A DNA stretch of 64,000 bases, taken from NCBI GenBank assembly GCA_011620585.1, contig WOYV01000119.1, positions 1-64,000 of the forward strand, in the 5' to 3' direction. The notes under the pieces were generated by a model, which was not told the origin of the DNA, made no database searches, and worked only from the letters and a program-made list of their open reading frames with translations. Below, piece after piece: positions 22,734-32,623 of this stretch. This DNA is from Draconibacterium sp. (GTDB taxonomy: Bacteria > Bacteroidota > Bacteroidia > Bacteroidales > Prolixibacteraceae). How positions within the stretch are numbered: position 1 is the first letter of the stretch; the number at the start of each line of letters is the position of its first letter. The position numbers and the translations under genes were made by a program.

Positions 22734-24668
22734 TTAATTGAATTGATATGTCACATTAACCCGGTAACTGGTCCCCGGCATTGCGTAGCCCCAGCCCGAC
22801 TGATAGGAGGTATTCAGTATATTTTGGATCATTCCGCTTAGCAGAACCTTGTTTTTGGCATTTATTTTAAATTCATACAATGCATTCGCATTCAGCAGGA
22901 AATATGGCTCCAGAACATTTTTATCATCCTCATCGGTGTATTGTTCACCTGTGTAAGTTCCATCCACTCCAACGATTAATTTATTCCAGCTTGTGTTTAA
23001 AAAGAAATTGCCGCTGTGCAGGGGCACGTATTCCATCTGCCGTTTTAAGGAATTGGTTTGATTAAGCGATTTCACTCTTTGCGTGGAGGTAAAAGTGTAA
23101 TTCAAGCCACTGGCAAAAGGAAGATTAAAAAGATTGAATTTCCAGCCGGTCATAAATTCAATTCCCTGGCTCACTACATTCTGCACATTTTCAGCATACC
23201 AGAACGAGCCACCGTTTTTCCACAATATCCAGTCATCAATATTTAATTGAAAAACATTCACTTTTATATTTCCTGAAAGTGACTTGTTACAGTAGTCCCA
23301 GCGCGAGCCCAATTCATAGCTCATTCCCTTTTCGGGTTTCAGGTCGGGATTGCCGCCCGGCACCCAAAAACGGTCGTTAAAAGTGGGGACCCGGTAGCTT
23401 CTCGAAATATTTCCTGTAAAATTGAGTACCCAGTTTTCTTCCGATAAAGCCAGCCAACTTGCCCCAACCGATGGGGTGAAAGGCACCTTGTAATTGCTTA
23501 CAAATCCCTGCCGGAGGTTGACCGTAGCAGAAATTGTATTGAGAATGCGCTGAAAAAAAGAGGCGTAAATATCCATCCGATTCTCATGATCCAATGAGCT
23601 TTCGTAAGCGTAAACCATTGGATTGATACGCATTACTTTTGTGCCGATTTTGTAGGAAGTATTTACTGAAAAGCCGTGTTCAAGTATGGCTTCAGCAATC
23701 CAGCGGCGAGTGCGTATTGTATCCGTGGAGTTTCCGTTATTTACGGCATTGTCGCTGACGTAACCTCCGTTCACTTCGTACTTCAACCTGTTTTTATGAT
23801 TTTTATAGCCAGCCCAAACACGGACATGTTCATCGAGGTATTCTTCCACGTAATCCGGATTGTTTAGATTGGTTTGCATGTTTTGCTGGTTTTGTCGCCA
23901 GTCGTGTTCGAGCCACACATTCGCGAAGAAATATTCACCCGGCTCCAGGCGGTAATTTAATTCCTGGAGCACCCCGTAATGTTCGAGGCTGGCATTTCTC
24001 TGAACATCCTCTTTTTCAAAAATTCCGTTTTCAAAATCGCGGTAAGTGGTGTTCAGAAAAGAAAAATTGTTGGTTTTGTAATAATAATATGCGCGTGTTA
24101 CACTCTCGAACTTCCCGTTTCCGGCAAAAAGTTTTGTTCCGTATAACTGCTCGCCAAACGAACCGTTCGACAATCGTGCCTCGGCCCGAAAACCTTCAGT
24201 CCAGTTATGGTCCAAGCCCAAATGAACTGCGCCGCCAATGCTTCCCGAACCGTTTACAGAGCTGGCGCTGCCAAACTGAACGCCCACGTTATCAAACAAA
24301 TAAACAGGCACGTTACTAAAATTAGATTGCCCCAGCGTGAGTGAATTGAGATCGATTCCACCAAAGTTGACGCTGGTGTGACCCGAACCGGTTCCCCTGA
24401 TCCGAATAGTGGACAAACCACCGGCATCGGTTTTAAAAGCAATCGGAAGTGTTTTTGAAAGAAGCTGTTCCAAATCGTCGCCTTTTGTGAGTAAAAAAGC
24501 CTCACTGCCAATCGACTCGATTTTTGAGCCGGCCTGATATTTTCGCAGGCTGCCATAACTCACAATCTCGTCCAAAACCACAGAGTCGGAAACAGAAAGC
24601 ATCTCTTGCGAGAATGCAGGCAATACTGCCAGAAACAAGAATCCTATAAACACAAACCTCCCCATCAC
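22734..24668 (-). CDS. TonB-dependent receptor, BtuB-like
   Basis: Signal peptide; plug domain (TIRIRGTGSGHTSVNFGGIDLNSLTLGQSNFSNVPV), C-terminal barrel ending YRVNVTYQF; preceded by a cobalamin riboswitch. Confidence 0.88.
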   Translation of the reverse strand: MMGRFVFIGFLFLAVLPAFSQEMLSVSDSVVLDEIVSYGSLRKYQAGSKIESIGSEAFLLTKGDDLEQLLSKTLPIAFKTDAGGLSTIRIRGTGSGHTSVNFGGIDLNSLTLGQSNFSNVPVYLFDNVGVQFGSASSVNGSGSIGGAVHLGLDHNWTEGFRAEARLSNGSFGEQLYGTKLFAGNGKFESVTRAYYYYKTNNFSFLNTTYRDFENGIFEKEDVQRNASLEHYGVLQELNYRLEPGEYFFANVWLEHDWRQNQQNMQTNLNNPDYVEEYLDEHVRVWAGYKNHKNRLKYEVNGGYVSDNAVNNGNSTDTIRTRRWIAEAILEHGFSVNTSYKIGTKVMRINPMVYAYESSLDHENRMDIYASFFQRILNTISATVNLRQGFVSNYKVPFTPSVGASWLALSEENWVLNFTGNISRSYRVPTFNDRFWVPGGNPDLKPEKGMSYELGSRWDYCNKSLSGNIKVNVFQLNIDDWILWKNGGSFWYAENVQNVVSQGIEFMTGWKFNLFNLPFASGLNYTFTSTQRVKSLNQTNSLKRQMEYVPLHSGNFFLNTSWNKLIVGVDGTYTGEQYTDEDDKNVLEPYFLLNANALYEFKINAKNKVLLSGMIQNILNTSYQSGWGYAMPGTSYRVNVTYQFN

Positions 24669-24756
24669 ATACTTTTTAAGGAGCTTTGGATAAACCGGTG
24701 AAAAATACTTTTTGAATATTTCTCAAGCTTTTATCCCGAAGCTTAAACATACCAAG

Positions 24757-24945
24757 AATTCAGGCAGGTCTTCTGGCTCATCCCGGTTGTTGGGCCTTCC
24801 CATCTCGCCTTGCGCGAGACAGTGGCTTGTAGTTCAACAACACTAATCGAATTAACGATTGGGATTTACAGCTGCGGGTACAGCTCCGGTTTTGCACCGG
24901 ATTCCCTCTTAATCGGTTTCACAGGCTGTGAAATTCCGAACCAAA
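24757..24945 (-). ncRNA. cobalamin (adenosylcobalamin) riboswitch
   Basis: Reverse complement has GGGAATCCGGTGCAAAACCGGAGCTGTACCCGCAGCTGTAA, GCCACTG (B12 box), GGGAAGGC and AGCCAGAAGACCTGCCT in canonical order. Confidence 0.95.
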
Positions 24946-25117
24946 ATTCGTGATCAAAGATAGGGACAAAGATTTTAGATATACAAGCGTTGTTTACTCT
25001 TTTTAGGTTTTGTTGATAAAGAATTTAAACTGCCATGCCTCGACATCTGGCAAAATATTGACTATTTTGTAGGCAAAAGTTTGTCCTTGAAAATTCAAAT
25101 ACTTAAAAAACGAAACT

Positions 25118-25963
25118 ATGAAATCCAAAAACCTTTTATTTACTGTCAGTGCGCTGTTTATAATTGTATTTCACATCAAAGCCCAGGATCAAAGTACAAC
25201 CACAACTCCCCGGATCGACATGAAAAGGGACCTGTTGCTCGTGCAATACGATTGTAAAACCGATGTCGACGATCTGCATTCGGTAGCTGCTTTTCGCACG
25301 ATGTTGAACAATGCCGCTTGTTCAAAAATAAATTATCATGCTGTGGCCGGCGCTTACGGGATACAAGATGGTTTGTATGTCCCACCAAACGATTTGTTTC
25401 AACTTTCGTTCGGGAAAAACTGGAGTGATGCACACAGCGATTTTAAGACAGCAATTCAGCAGGTAAAAAAGAAAGCGTTTGCTACACTAAAACAAGGAGG
25501 TGACATTTGGATTGCTGAAGCCGGACAGTCGGACTTTACCTACGCAGTACTAAAAACTATTCAAGATGAGTTCCCAAACACCGATACAAAAAAACACATT
25601 CATGTGGTTCAGCACAGCAACTGGAATGAGGATGTAACCACACCTGAACAGTTGGCATTTGTAAAAGCAAACACCGACTATCATAAAATACCTGATGGAA
25701 ACGCGGTTGGAAACGGCAGCCCGGGATTTCGGTCGCCCGAATTTACAGAATGGCAAAGATATATTAACGATCCGGCGCTGATAAAAACATGGAAACTAGC
25801 GATTGAACTGGGAAATCGATACAATGGAAAAGACGGGCGCTACAATAATGAAGCCGTGGCAGCCGGCGGACTCGATTTTTCTGATACTGCCGAGGTATGC
25901 TGGATCCTGGGATTGGAAAATTTATCGGATGCTGAAGCTTTTTTCAATAATTTCAGAAATTAA
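25118..25963 (+). CDS. secreted protein of unknown function, possibly nucleoside-hydrolase-like
   Basis: Signal peptide (MKSKNLLFTVSALFIIVFHIKAQ); QYDCKTDVDDLHSVAA resembles the Asp-rich motif of nucleoside hydrolases. Confidence 0.55.
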   Translation: MKSKNLLFTVSALFIIVFHIKAQDQSTTTTPRIDMKRDLLLVQYDCKTDVDDLHSVAAFRTMLNNAACSKINYHAVAGAYGIQDGLYVPPNDLFQLSFGKNWSDAHSDFKTAIQQVKKKAFATLKQGGDIWIAEAGQSDFTYAVLKTIQDEFPNTDTKKHIHVVQHSNWNEDVTTPEQLAFVKANTDYHKIPDGNAVGNGSPGFRSPEFTEWQRYINDPALIKTWKLAIELGNRYNGKDGRYNNEAVAAGGLDFSDTAEVCWILGLENLSDAEAFFNNFRN

Positions 25964-25972
25964 TTCTGAGTC

Positions 25973-26731
25973 TTAATCGATAGAAAAAATATCTTTTGGA
26001 TATTCAATATCTACTAAAAACAAGCCCTGTGCTGGGGCCGAAGCACCGGCTGCTACGCGGTCCTGTTTACTAATAATTTGCCTGAACTCTTCCACTGTAA
26101 GTTTGCCTCTTCCCACTTCAAGAAGGGTGCCTACAATGGCGCGAACCATGTTCCTGAGAAATCGGTCTGCTTTTATAACAAACAAGAGGCTGGCTCCTTT
26201 CCTTTTCCATTCAGCTTTGAAAATTTTACAATTGTTGGTCTTCACATCGGTATGTAAGCGGCTAAAACTGGTAAAGTCATTGTAATCGAAAAGCGTTTGC
26301 GCTGCTTTATTCATTGCGTCCATATCCAAAGGCAAAGTATATTGGAAACACGTTTCGGTTGTAAATGGATTTTTTTCGGTCGAAATAAAATAATGATACG
26401 TACGCGAAGTGGCGCTAAAACGCGCGTGTGCTTCGTTGTTCACCAGCCAAACCTTTTGAACGGCGATGTCTTCAGGCAAAAAACTGTTCAATTTATAAAT
26501 AAGGTCGTAGTTTGGGGGAATCGGGTTCGTCAGATCAAAGTGAAGCATATAAAACGAAGCATGCACACCGGTGTCGGTCCGACCGGCGCCTACCACGGCA
26601 ACCGGTTCCCGCAATAAAGTAGTGAGTGCATTTTCCATTACACCCTGCACCGAAACGGCATTGGGCTGAATCTGCCAGCCGTGGTAACGGGTACCTTTGT
26701 AACTACATTGCAGGAAATATCGCTGTGCCAT
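25973..26731 (-). CDS. truA: tRNA pseudouridine(38-40) synthase
   Basis: ORF 25973..26791, likely start MAQRYFLQCSYKGTRYHGWQ; GAGRTDTGVHA catalytic motif. Confidence 0.95.
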   Translation of the reverse strand: MAQRYFLQCSYKGTRYHGWQIQPNAVSVQGVMENALTTLLREPVAVVGAGRTDTGVHASFYMLHFDLTNPIPPNYDLIYKLNSFLPEDIAVQKVWLVNNEAHARFSATSRTYHYFISTEKNPFTTETCFQYTLPLDMDAMNKAAQTLFDYNDFTSFSRLHTDVKTNNCKIFKAEWKRKGASLLFVIKADRFLRNMVRAIVGTLLEVGRGKLTVEEFRQIISKQDRVAAGASAPAQGLFLVDIEYPKDIFSID

Positions 26732-26750
26732 AAAATGTCTATAAATTTTA

Positions 26751-27277
26751 TTATACCCCCACCATCGTTTTTTCGATCGACTTTCTTTCATAAAAAATGA
26801 TGATCAGTATCGCCAATGCTGCACACAAAATTGTGCAAACTACCGAACCTTCGAAACCAAAATCACCTCCGCTCATCATTGGTTTACCAATTGGCGTTGC
26901 CGATAAACCGGGATTCATGCTGTGCAGGGCCGCAAAAAGCGCCGAGCTGATCAGCAACGCCACGTATTTATTTGTAACCGTTAAAAGATTGTTCAGAATA
27001 TAACCCCGCATCATCAATTCTTCCATGATGGCCACTCCAATAAAACTGATAAAACTAAAAACAAGGGAATTAAACTTATTAACTCCATCAGCATCTTAAC
27101 TGCCGCATTAAGTTCCCGGCCTTTTGCAATTTCATCGATACCAATCCCAGCCAAACGCATTCCGATAAACTGGAATAGGCCCATTCCAAAAATTACAGCT
27201 ACCAGGTATAAAAAAATGCGTAAAGCCACATGCAAACGCGGGTTGTCCGCCTTTTCCAATGCTTCAGTTTCTTCCAA
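26751..27277 (-). pseudogene. CPBP family intramembrane protease, frameshifted with probable internal deletion
   Basis: Upstream frame MEETEALEKADNPRLHVALRIFLYLVAV...ELNAAVKMLMELISLIPLFLV; downstream frame FSFISFIGVAIMEELMMRGYILNNL...ALHSMNPG carries CPBP EExxxR and HxxxN motifs. Confidence 0.7.
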
Positions 27278-27508
27278 TATAACAGAAATTAACTGTTTAA
27301 AATGTAAACCTACAAAAATCAGAAGACAATTTGGAGGACCATAAATGTCAATGATTTCTAAATACTTTCTTAATAAACTGTTATTCTTTGTTAACCGTAC
27401 TTTTATATTCCGCTTAACTTAATTTTTTTTAACAAATGAATAGGGGAATAAACATCATAATGCTTTAAATTCGTGCCTTCGTAAAATCAGCGAAAAATTT
27501 ATAAGCAT

Positions 27509-28504
27509 ATGACACAAGCTGTTGACATAAAAGAATTGAACGAGAGAATTCAGAAAGAGAGTTCTTTTGTCGATATGATTTCGATGGAGATGAACAAAGT
27601 GATCGTAGGTCAGAAACACCTGGTCGAGAGTTTAATGATTGGACTTCTATCCAACGGGCACATTTTGCTCGAAGGGGTTCCCGGGCTGGCAAAAACTTTG
27701 GCGATCAAATCATTGGCACAGACCATCAGTGCTAAATTTGCGCGTATACAGTTTACACCCGACTTGCTGCCGGCAGACCTTTTGGGAACCATGATTTACA
27801 GTCAGAAGAAAGAAGAATTCAGCATTAAGAAAGGGCCCATTTTCGCCAACTTTATTTTGGCCGATGAGATTAACCGTGCCCCCGCAAAAGTTCAGTCGGC
27901 GCTTCTCGAAGCCATGCAGGAACGCCAGGTTACTATCGGCGACAATACATTTAAACTCGATGAGCCTTTCCTGGTTATGGCTACACAAAACCCGATTGAA
28001 CAGGAAGGGACTTACCCGCTGCCCGAAGCGCAGGTCGACCGTTTTATGCTGAAAGTGGTGATCAACTATCCCAAAAAGGAAGAGGAACGCCAGATCATCA
28101 ACCAAAACCTGCTCCGCCTTTTTCCTGAAACATCAACTATTCTAAAGACAGAAGATATTATAAAAGCCCGCGATGTAGTAAAAGATGTGTATATGGATGA
28201 AAAAATCCAACGTTACATTGTCGACATTGTGTTTGCCACCCGCGAGCCCGAAGAATATAAACTCGGGAAGTACCAGGATATGATTTCGTATGGAGCCTCT
28301 CCAAGGGCAGGAATCAGTTTGGCACAGGCTGCCAAGGCTTTTGCTTTCATTAAGCGCCGCGGTTATGTAATTCCTGAAGATGTGCGTGCGGTTTGCCCCG
28401 ATGTGCTCCGTCACCGAATCGGCCTGAGTTACGAGGCAGAAGCAAATAACATTACTTCGGAAGAAATTATTACCGATATCCTGAACACGGTGGAAGTACC
28501 TTAA
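27509..28504 (+). CDS. MoxR family AAA ATPase
   Basis: ILLEGVPGLAKTLAIKSLA, ILADEINRAPAKVQSALLEAMQERQVTIGD, MATQNPIEQEGTYPLPEAQVDRF. Confidence 0.95.
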   Translation: MTQAVDIKELNERIQKESSFVDMISMEMNKVIVGQKHLVESLMIGLLSNGHILLEGVPGLAKTLAIKSLAQTISAKFARIQFTPDLLPADLLGTMIYSQKKEEFSIKKGPIFANFILADEINRAPAKVQSALLEAMQERQVTIGDNTFKLDEPFLVMATQNPIEQEGTYPLPEAQVDRFMLKVVINYPKKEEERQIINQNLLRLFPETSTILKTEDIIKARDVVKDVYMDEKIQRYIVDIVFATREPEEYKLGKYQDMISYGASPRAGISLAQAAKAFAFIKRRGYVIPEDVRAVCPDVLRHRIGLSYEAEANNITSEEIITDILNTVEVP

Positions 28505-28635
28505 AACAGCCCCCTCCAACTCCCCCAAGGGGGAGAATAAGAAGTAAAAACAATGCAAGATGAAGTATTTGAGCATAGTACCTGTTTTTTAATTTTTCCC
28601 CCTCGGGGAAAAGACCCGAAGGGAAAGGGGGCTTT
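28504..28635. repeat. REP/MITE-like GC-rich inverted-repeat element
   Basis: aaacAGCCCCCTccaactcccccaaggggga ... ttccccctcggggaaaagacccgaagggaAAGGGGGCTtt: terminal inverted repeats in an otherwise tight operon. Confidence 0.6.
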
Positions 28636-29514
28636 ATGGAAACGACTGATTTATTAAAAAAAGTACGGAAGATTGAGATTAAGACACGTGGACTCTCGCG
28701 GAATATTTTTGCGGGAGAATACCACAGTGCGTTTAAAGGCCGGGGTATGGCCTTTTCAGAAGTACGCGAGTACCAGTTTGGCGACGATATCCGCAACATC
28801 GACTGGAACGTTACAGCCCGATACAATCATCCGTTCGTTAAAATTTTTGAAGAAGAACGCGAACTTACGGTGATGCTCCTGATTGATGTGAGCGGTTCGC
28901 GCGAGTTCGGAAGTTTCGAGAAACTAAAGAAAAATGTGATCACAGAACTTTCGGCGGTACTTTCATTCTCGGCTATTCAGAACAACGACAAAATTGGAGT
29001 GATCTTCTTTTCAGACAGAATAGAGAAATTCATTCCACCCAAAAAAGGGAAAAGCCATATTTTAAGAATCATTCGCGAATTGATCGATTTCGAACCCGAA
29101 CACCGGAAAACAAATGTTGCCGCAGCAATAAAGTACCTTACCAACGCGATCAAAAAAAGGTGTACTGCTTTTGTGATTTCCGACTTTATCGACGACAACC
29201 CCGAACTGGAACAGGCGCTTTCGATTGCCAATAACAAACACGATGTGGTTGCCCTGAAGATTTACGACGAGCGTGAAACTGAGCTTCCATCAATTGGGAT
29301 GATCAAACTAAAAGATGCGGAAAGTGGCGAATACATTTGGGTAGACAGCAGTTCGCGAAAAACACGCCAGGGTTACCAAAAGTGGTGGCTCGATCATGCA
29401 AAAAAAACCGATGTAATGTTTAAAAAGTGCCGGGTCGATTATGTGTCGGTGAACACCAACGAAGATTACGTGAGATCGCTGATGACATTGTTCAGAAAAA
29501 GGGCTTTGAAGTAA
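28636..29514 (+). CDS. DUF58 domain-containing protein
   Basis: FSEVREYQFGDDIRNIDWNVTAR, VMLLIDVSGSREFGS; adjacent to moxR. Confidence 0.93.
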   Translation: METTDLLKKVRKIEIKTRGLSRNIFAGEYHSAFKGRGMAFSEVREYQFGDDIRNIDWNVTARYNHPFVKIFEEERELTVMLLIDVSGSREFGSFEKLKKNVITELSAVLSFSAIQNNDKIGVIFFSDRIEKFIPPKKGKSHILRIIRELIDFEPEHRKTNVAAAIKYLTNAIKKRCTAFVISDFIDDNPELEQALSIANNKHDVVALKIYDERETELPSIGMIKLKDAESGEYIWVDSSSRKTRQGYQKWWLDHAKKTDVMFKKCRVDYVSVNTNEDYVRSLMTLFRKRALK

Positions 29515-29519
29515 AACAA

Positions 29520-30527
29520 ATGAGATTAGAATTAAAAATATTAGGTTTATTGATGTTGGCATTGCTAACCGGAAATACCCGGGCCCAGCAAATAAAAGCC
29601 ACGGCCAGTCTCGATTCGGCCAACATTTTACTGGGCGACCAGGTAAAGCTGTTTCTCGAGATCGACCATCCGAAAAGTGTTGACGTTTCTTTTCCACAGG
29701 TGCCCGATACCATTGCCGGGCTCATCGAAGTTTTAGGACACACCGATATTGATACTTTTGAAGGCAATAAAGCCGATAATATCAAACAAATCCGCTCGTA
29801 TACCATCACCTGTTTCGACAGTGGCAGTTACCGGATTCCGCCCTATTGGTTTGGCATCAATGCCGATGGAAACATCGACTCGGTTCCGAGCAACGGAGTT
29901 ACTCTTAATGTGCACTCGATGCAAATTGATACCACCAAAGGCCCAACCGACATTAAAATGCCTTACGGAGCCCCGCTAACCTTAAAAGAAGTAACACCTT
30001 ATATTTTGGGAGTGATCCTTATTGGCGCCATCATTTTCTTCCTGCTTTATTCGATTAAACGGAAGAAAAAGAACAAGCCTCTGTTTGTACTTCCGAAGAA
30101 ACCAAAACTGCCGCCACATGTGGTTGCGTTGCGGGAGCTCGACCGGATAAAAGACGAAAAAATCTGGCAAAAAGGGAAAAAGAAACTATACTATTCAGAA
30201 CTCACTGATACCCTTCGGACTTACATTGAGGAGCGTTTCGAAATACGCGCAATGGAACAGGTTACCGACGAAATCTTGCAAAGTTTCCGTCAACAAAAAG
30301 GTTTGTTAAGCGATAAAGCTTTGGGTAACCTGAGTCAGATTTTACAACTGGCCGACCTGGTAAAATTTGCGAAATACGAGCCACTCCCCGACGACGATAA
30401 TCTTTCGCTGGTAAATGCTTACTTTTTTGTAAACGAAACCAAGGAAGAAGAACTTAAAAAAGGTACAGGCGAAGAAAAAGGCAAAGGTAAAGACGATAAT
30501 AATGTTGAAGAAGTAGAAATTAAATAG
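29520..30527 (+). CDS. Bat-operon membrane protein (BatD/DUF4381-like)
   Basis: Signal peptide, lumenal domain, single TM (VTPYILGVILIGAIIFFLLYSI), C-terminal domain YSELTDTLRTYIEERFEIRAMEQVTDEIL. Confidence 0.75.
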   Translation: MRLELKILGLLMLALLTGNTRAQQIKATASLDSANILLGDQVKLFLEIDHPKSVDVSFPQVPDTIAGLIEVLGHTDIDTFEGNKADNIKQIRSYTITCFDSGSYRIPPYWFGINADGNIDSVPSNGVTLNVHSMQIDTTKGPTDIKMPYGAPLTLKEVTPYILGVILIGAIIFFLLYSIKRKKKNKPLFVLPKKPKLPPHVVALRELDRIKDEKIWQKGKKKLYYSELTDTLRTYIEERFEIRAMEQVTDEILQSFRQQKGLLSDKALGNLSQILQLADLVKFAKYEPLPDDDNLSLVNAYFFVNETKEEELKKGTGEEKGKGKDDNNVEEVEIK

Positions 30528-30533
30528 GAGAAG

Positions 30534-31541
30534 ATGTTTGAAGGACTGACATTTAAAAACCCCGAATTGTTCCATATTTTATGGGTGTTGATACCCATGA
30601 CTTTGTGGTACATCTGGCGACAGAAACGAAGTACTGCCAGCATTCAGGTATCTACTACTGCTTCAGTGTTCAAAGCGCCAAAAACAATACGACATTACCT
30701 GCGGCACCTGGTCTTTGTTTCGCTTTTATTCTCAATTGGCTTTTTTGTGGTGGTACTCGCAAGGCCGCAATCTTCCAGAAACTGGGAAAAACAAACCACC
30801 GAAGGAATTGATATCGTGATTGCACTCGATATTTCGAGCTCGATGCTTGCCCAGGATTTTCAGCCCAACCGACTGGAAGCGGCCAAAAATGTAGCCATGG
30901 AATTTATTTCAGGTCGCGAATACGACCGGATGGGATTGGTGGTTTTTGCCGGTGAAGCGTTTACACAATGCCCGCTGACCACCGACCGTGCTGTTCTGCT
31001 CAACCTTTTTAAAGACATCGAAAGCGGCATGATCGAAGACGGAACAGCAATTGGCAACGGACTGGCAACCGCAGTAGCCCGTTTAAAAGACAGCGAAGCT
31101 ATCAGCCGGGTAGTTATCTTGCTTACCGACGGTGAGAACAACCGCGGAGAAGTAGCGCCGGTTACCGCTGCTGAAATTGCGAAAACCTTTGGGATCAGGG
31201 TCTACACCGTTGGTGTGGGAACTATCGGGACTGCACCCTACCCTGTGCGTGTTCAAACGCCGTTTGGCGAACAGGTCCAGGTACGCGACATGGAAGTAAA
31301 AATTGATGAAAAAACGTTGCAGGAAATCTCGACCATCACCGATGGAAGATATTTCAGGGCAACCAGCAATACAAAACTCGAAGAGATTTATAAAGAAATT
31401 GATGCACTCGAAAAATCGAAAATCGAAGTACGCGAATTCAGTAGAAAATCCGAAGAATTTCTCCCCTTCGCGCTTTTGGGTGCTTTGTTTTTAATATTAA
31501 GCCTGGTGCTTCGCGAAACTATATTTCGTAGCATCCCTTAA
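30534..31541 (+). CDS. batA: VWA domain-containing protein BatA
   Basis: MIDAS DISSSMLAQDFQPNRLEAAK; VILLTDGENNRGEVAPVTAAEIAKTFGIRVYTVGVG; operon position. Confidence 0.9.
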   Translation: MFEGLTFKNPELFHILWVLIPMTLWYIWRQKRSTASIQVSTTASVFKAPKTIRHYLRHLVFVSLLFSIGFFVVVLARPQSSRNWEKQTTEGIDIVIALDISSSMLAQDFQPNRLEAAKNVAMEFISGREYDRMGLVVFAGEAFTQCPLTTDRAVLLNLFKDIESGMIEDGTAIGNGLATAVARLKDSEAISRVVILLTDGENNRGEVAPVTAAEIAKTFGIRVYTVGVGTIGTAPYPVRVQTPFGEQVQVRDMEVKIDEKTLQEISTITDGRYFRATSNTKLEEIYKEIDALEKSKIEVREFSRKSEEFLPFALLGALFLILSLVLRETIFRSIP

Positions 31542-32591
31542 TTGTGTGAAAGTATGGAAATGTTTAGGTTTGGAAATGGCGAATTTTTGTGGGGCTTGTT
31601 GATCATTCCCGTGCTCACCATGATTTTTACCTGGTCGAGAATAGCACGCCGGAGTGCCCTGAAAAAATTTGGGAACGAGGAAATTCTCAGCACACTGATG
31701 CCCTACACATCGAAAGGCAGGCCAATATTGAAATTCATCATTTTAATGCTGGCATTGGCGTTTTTCATAACAGGAATCGCGCGTCCGCAATTTGGATCGA
31801 AATTAAAAACCGTTAAACGCGAAGGGGTTGAACTAATCATCGCGCTTGATGTTTCGAACAGTATGATGGCAGAAGACATTCAGCCCAATCGGCTCGAACG
31901 GGCCAAAAGAGCGATTTCAAGATTGGTTGACCGCTTAAAAGATGACAAGATCGGGTTGGTTGTGTTTGCAGGCGATGCCTACACGCAACTACCCATTACC
32001 ACCGATTATAATTCGGCAAAATTATTTCTGAACGCTGTAAATACGCAAATCGTTCCAAAACAGGGAACGGCTATCGGATCCGCTATCGATCTGGCACACA
32101 AATCATTCACTCCTGATGGAGAAGCCAACAAGGCTATCATTGTAATTACCGACGGCGAGAACCACGAGGATGATGCGGTTTCGTCGGCCAAAGCTGCGGT
32201 GGATGATGGAATTGTAGTTCACACGATCGGAATGGGGCTACCGTCTGGTTCGCCAATCCCGGTATTAAGGAACGGACAAACCGATTATTTGAAAGACCGC
32301 GATGGAAACGTGGTGGTTACCAAATTGAACGAACAAATGTTGGAACAGATAGCCGCAGCCGGAAAGGGAATTTATGTACGTGCCAACAACGCACAGGTAG
32401 GACTGAATTCGCTGTTCGACGAGATCAATAAAATGGAAAAACAGGAAATGGAAACACGCACTTACTCGGAATACGACGACCAGTTCCAGTATTTTTTTGC
32501 GGTGGGTTTGTTCCTGCTCTTGTTAGAGTTTGTGATCCTCGATCGTAAAAACAAGTATTTAAAAAACATTCACCTGTTTAAAACCAGGTAG
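31542..32591 (+). CDS. batB: VWA domain-containing protein BatB
   Basis: MIDAS DVSNSMMAEDIQPNRLERAK; paralog of the preceding gene; start could be ATG 31554. Confidence 0.9.
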   Translation: MCESMEMFRFGNGEFLWGLLIIPVLTMIFTWSRIARRSALKKFGNEEILSTLMPYTSKGRPILKFIILMLALAFFITGIARPQFGSKLKTVKREGVELIIALDVSNSMMAEDIQPNRLERAKRAISRLVDRLKDDKIGLVVFAGDAYTQLPITTDYNSAKLFLNAVNTQIVPKQGTAIGSAIDLAHKSFTPDGEANKAIIVITDGENHEDDAVSSAKAAVDDGIVVHTIGMGLPSGSPIPVLRNGQTDYLKDRDGNVVVTKLNEQMLEQIAAAGKGIYVRANNAQVGLNSLFDEINKMEKQEMETRTYSEYDDQFQYFFAVGLFLLLLEFVILDRKNKYLKNIHLFKTR

Positions 32592-32623
32592 GTTGAAGTT
32601 GGACAAATGAAGAAAAGAAGACA

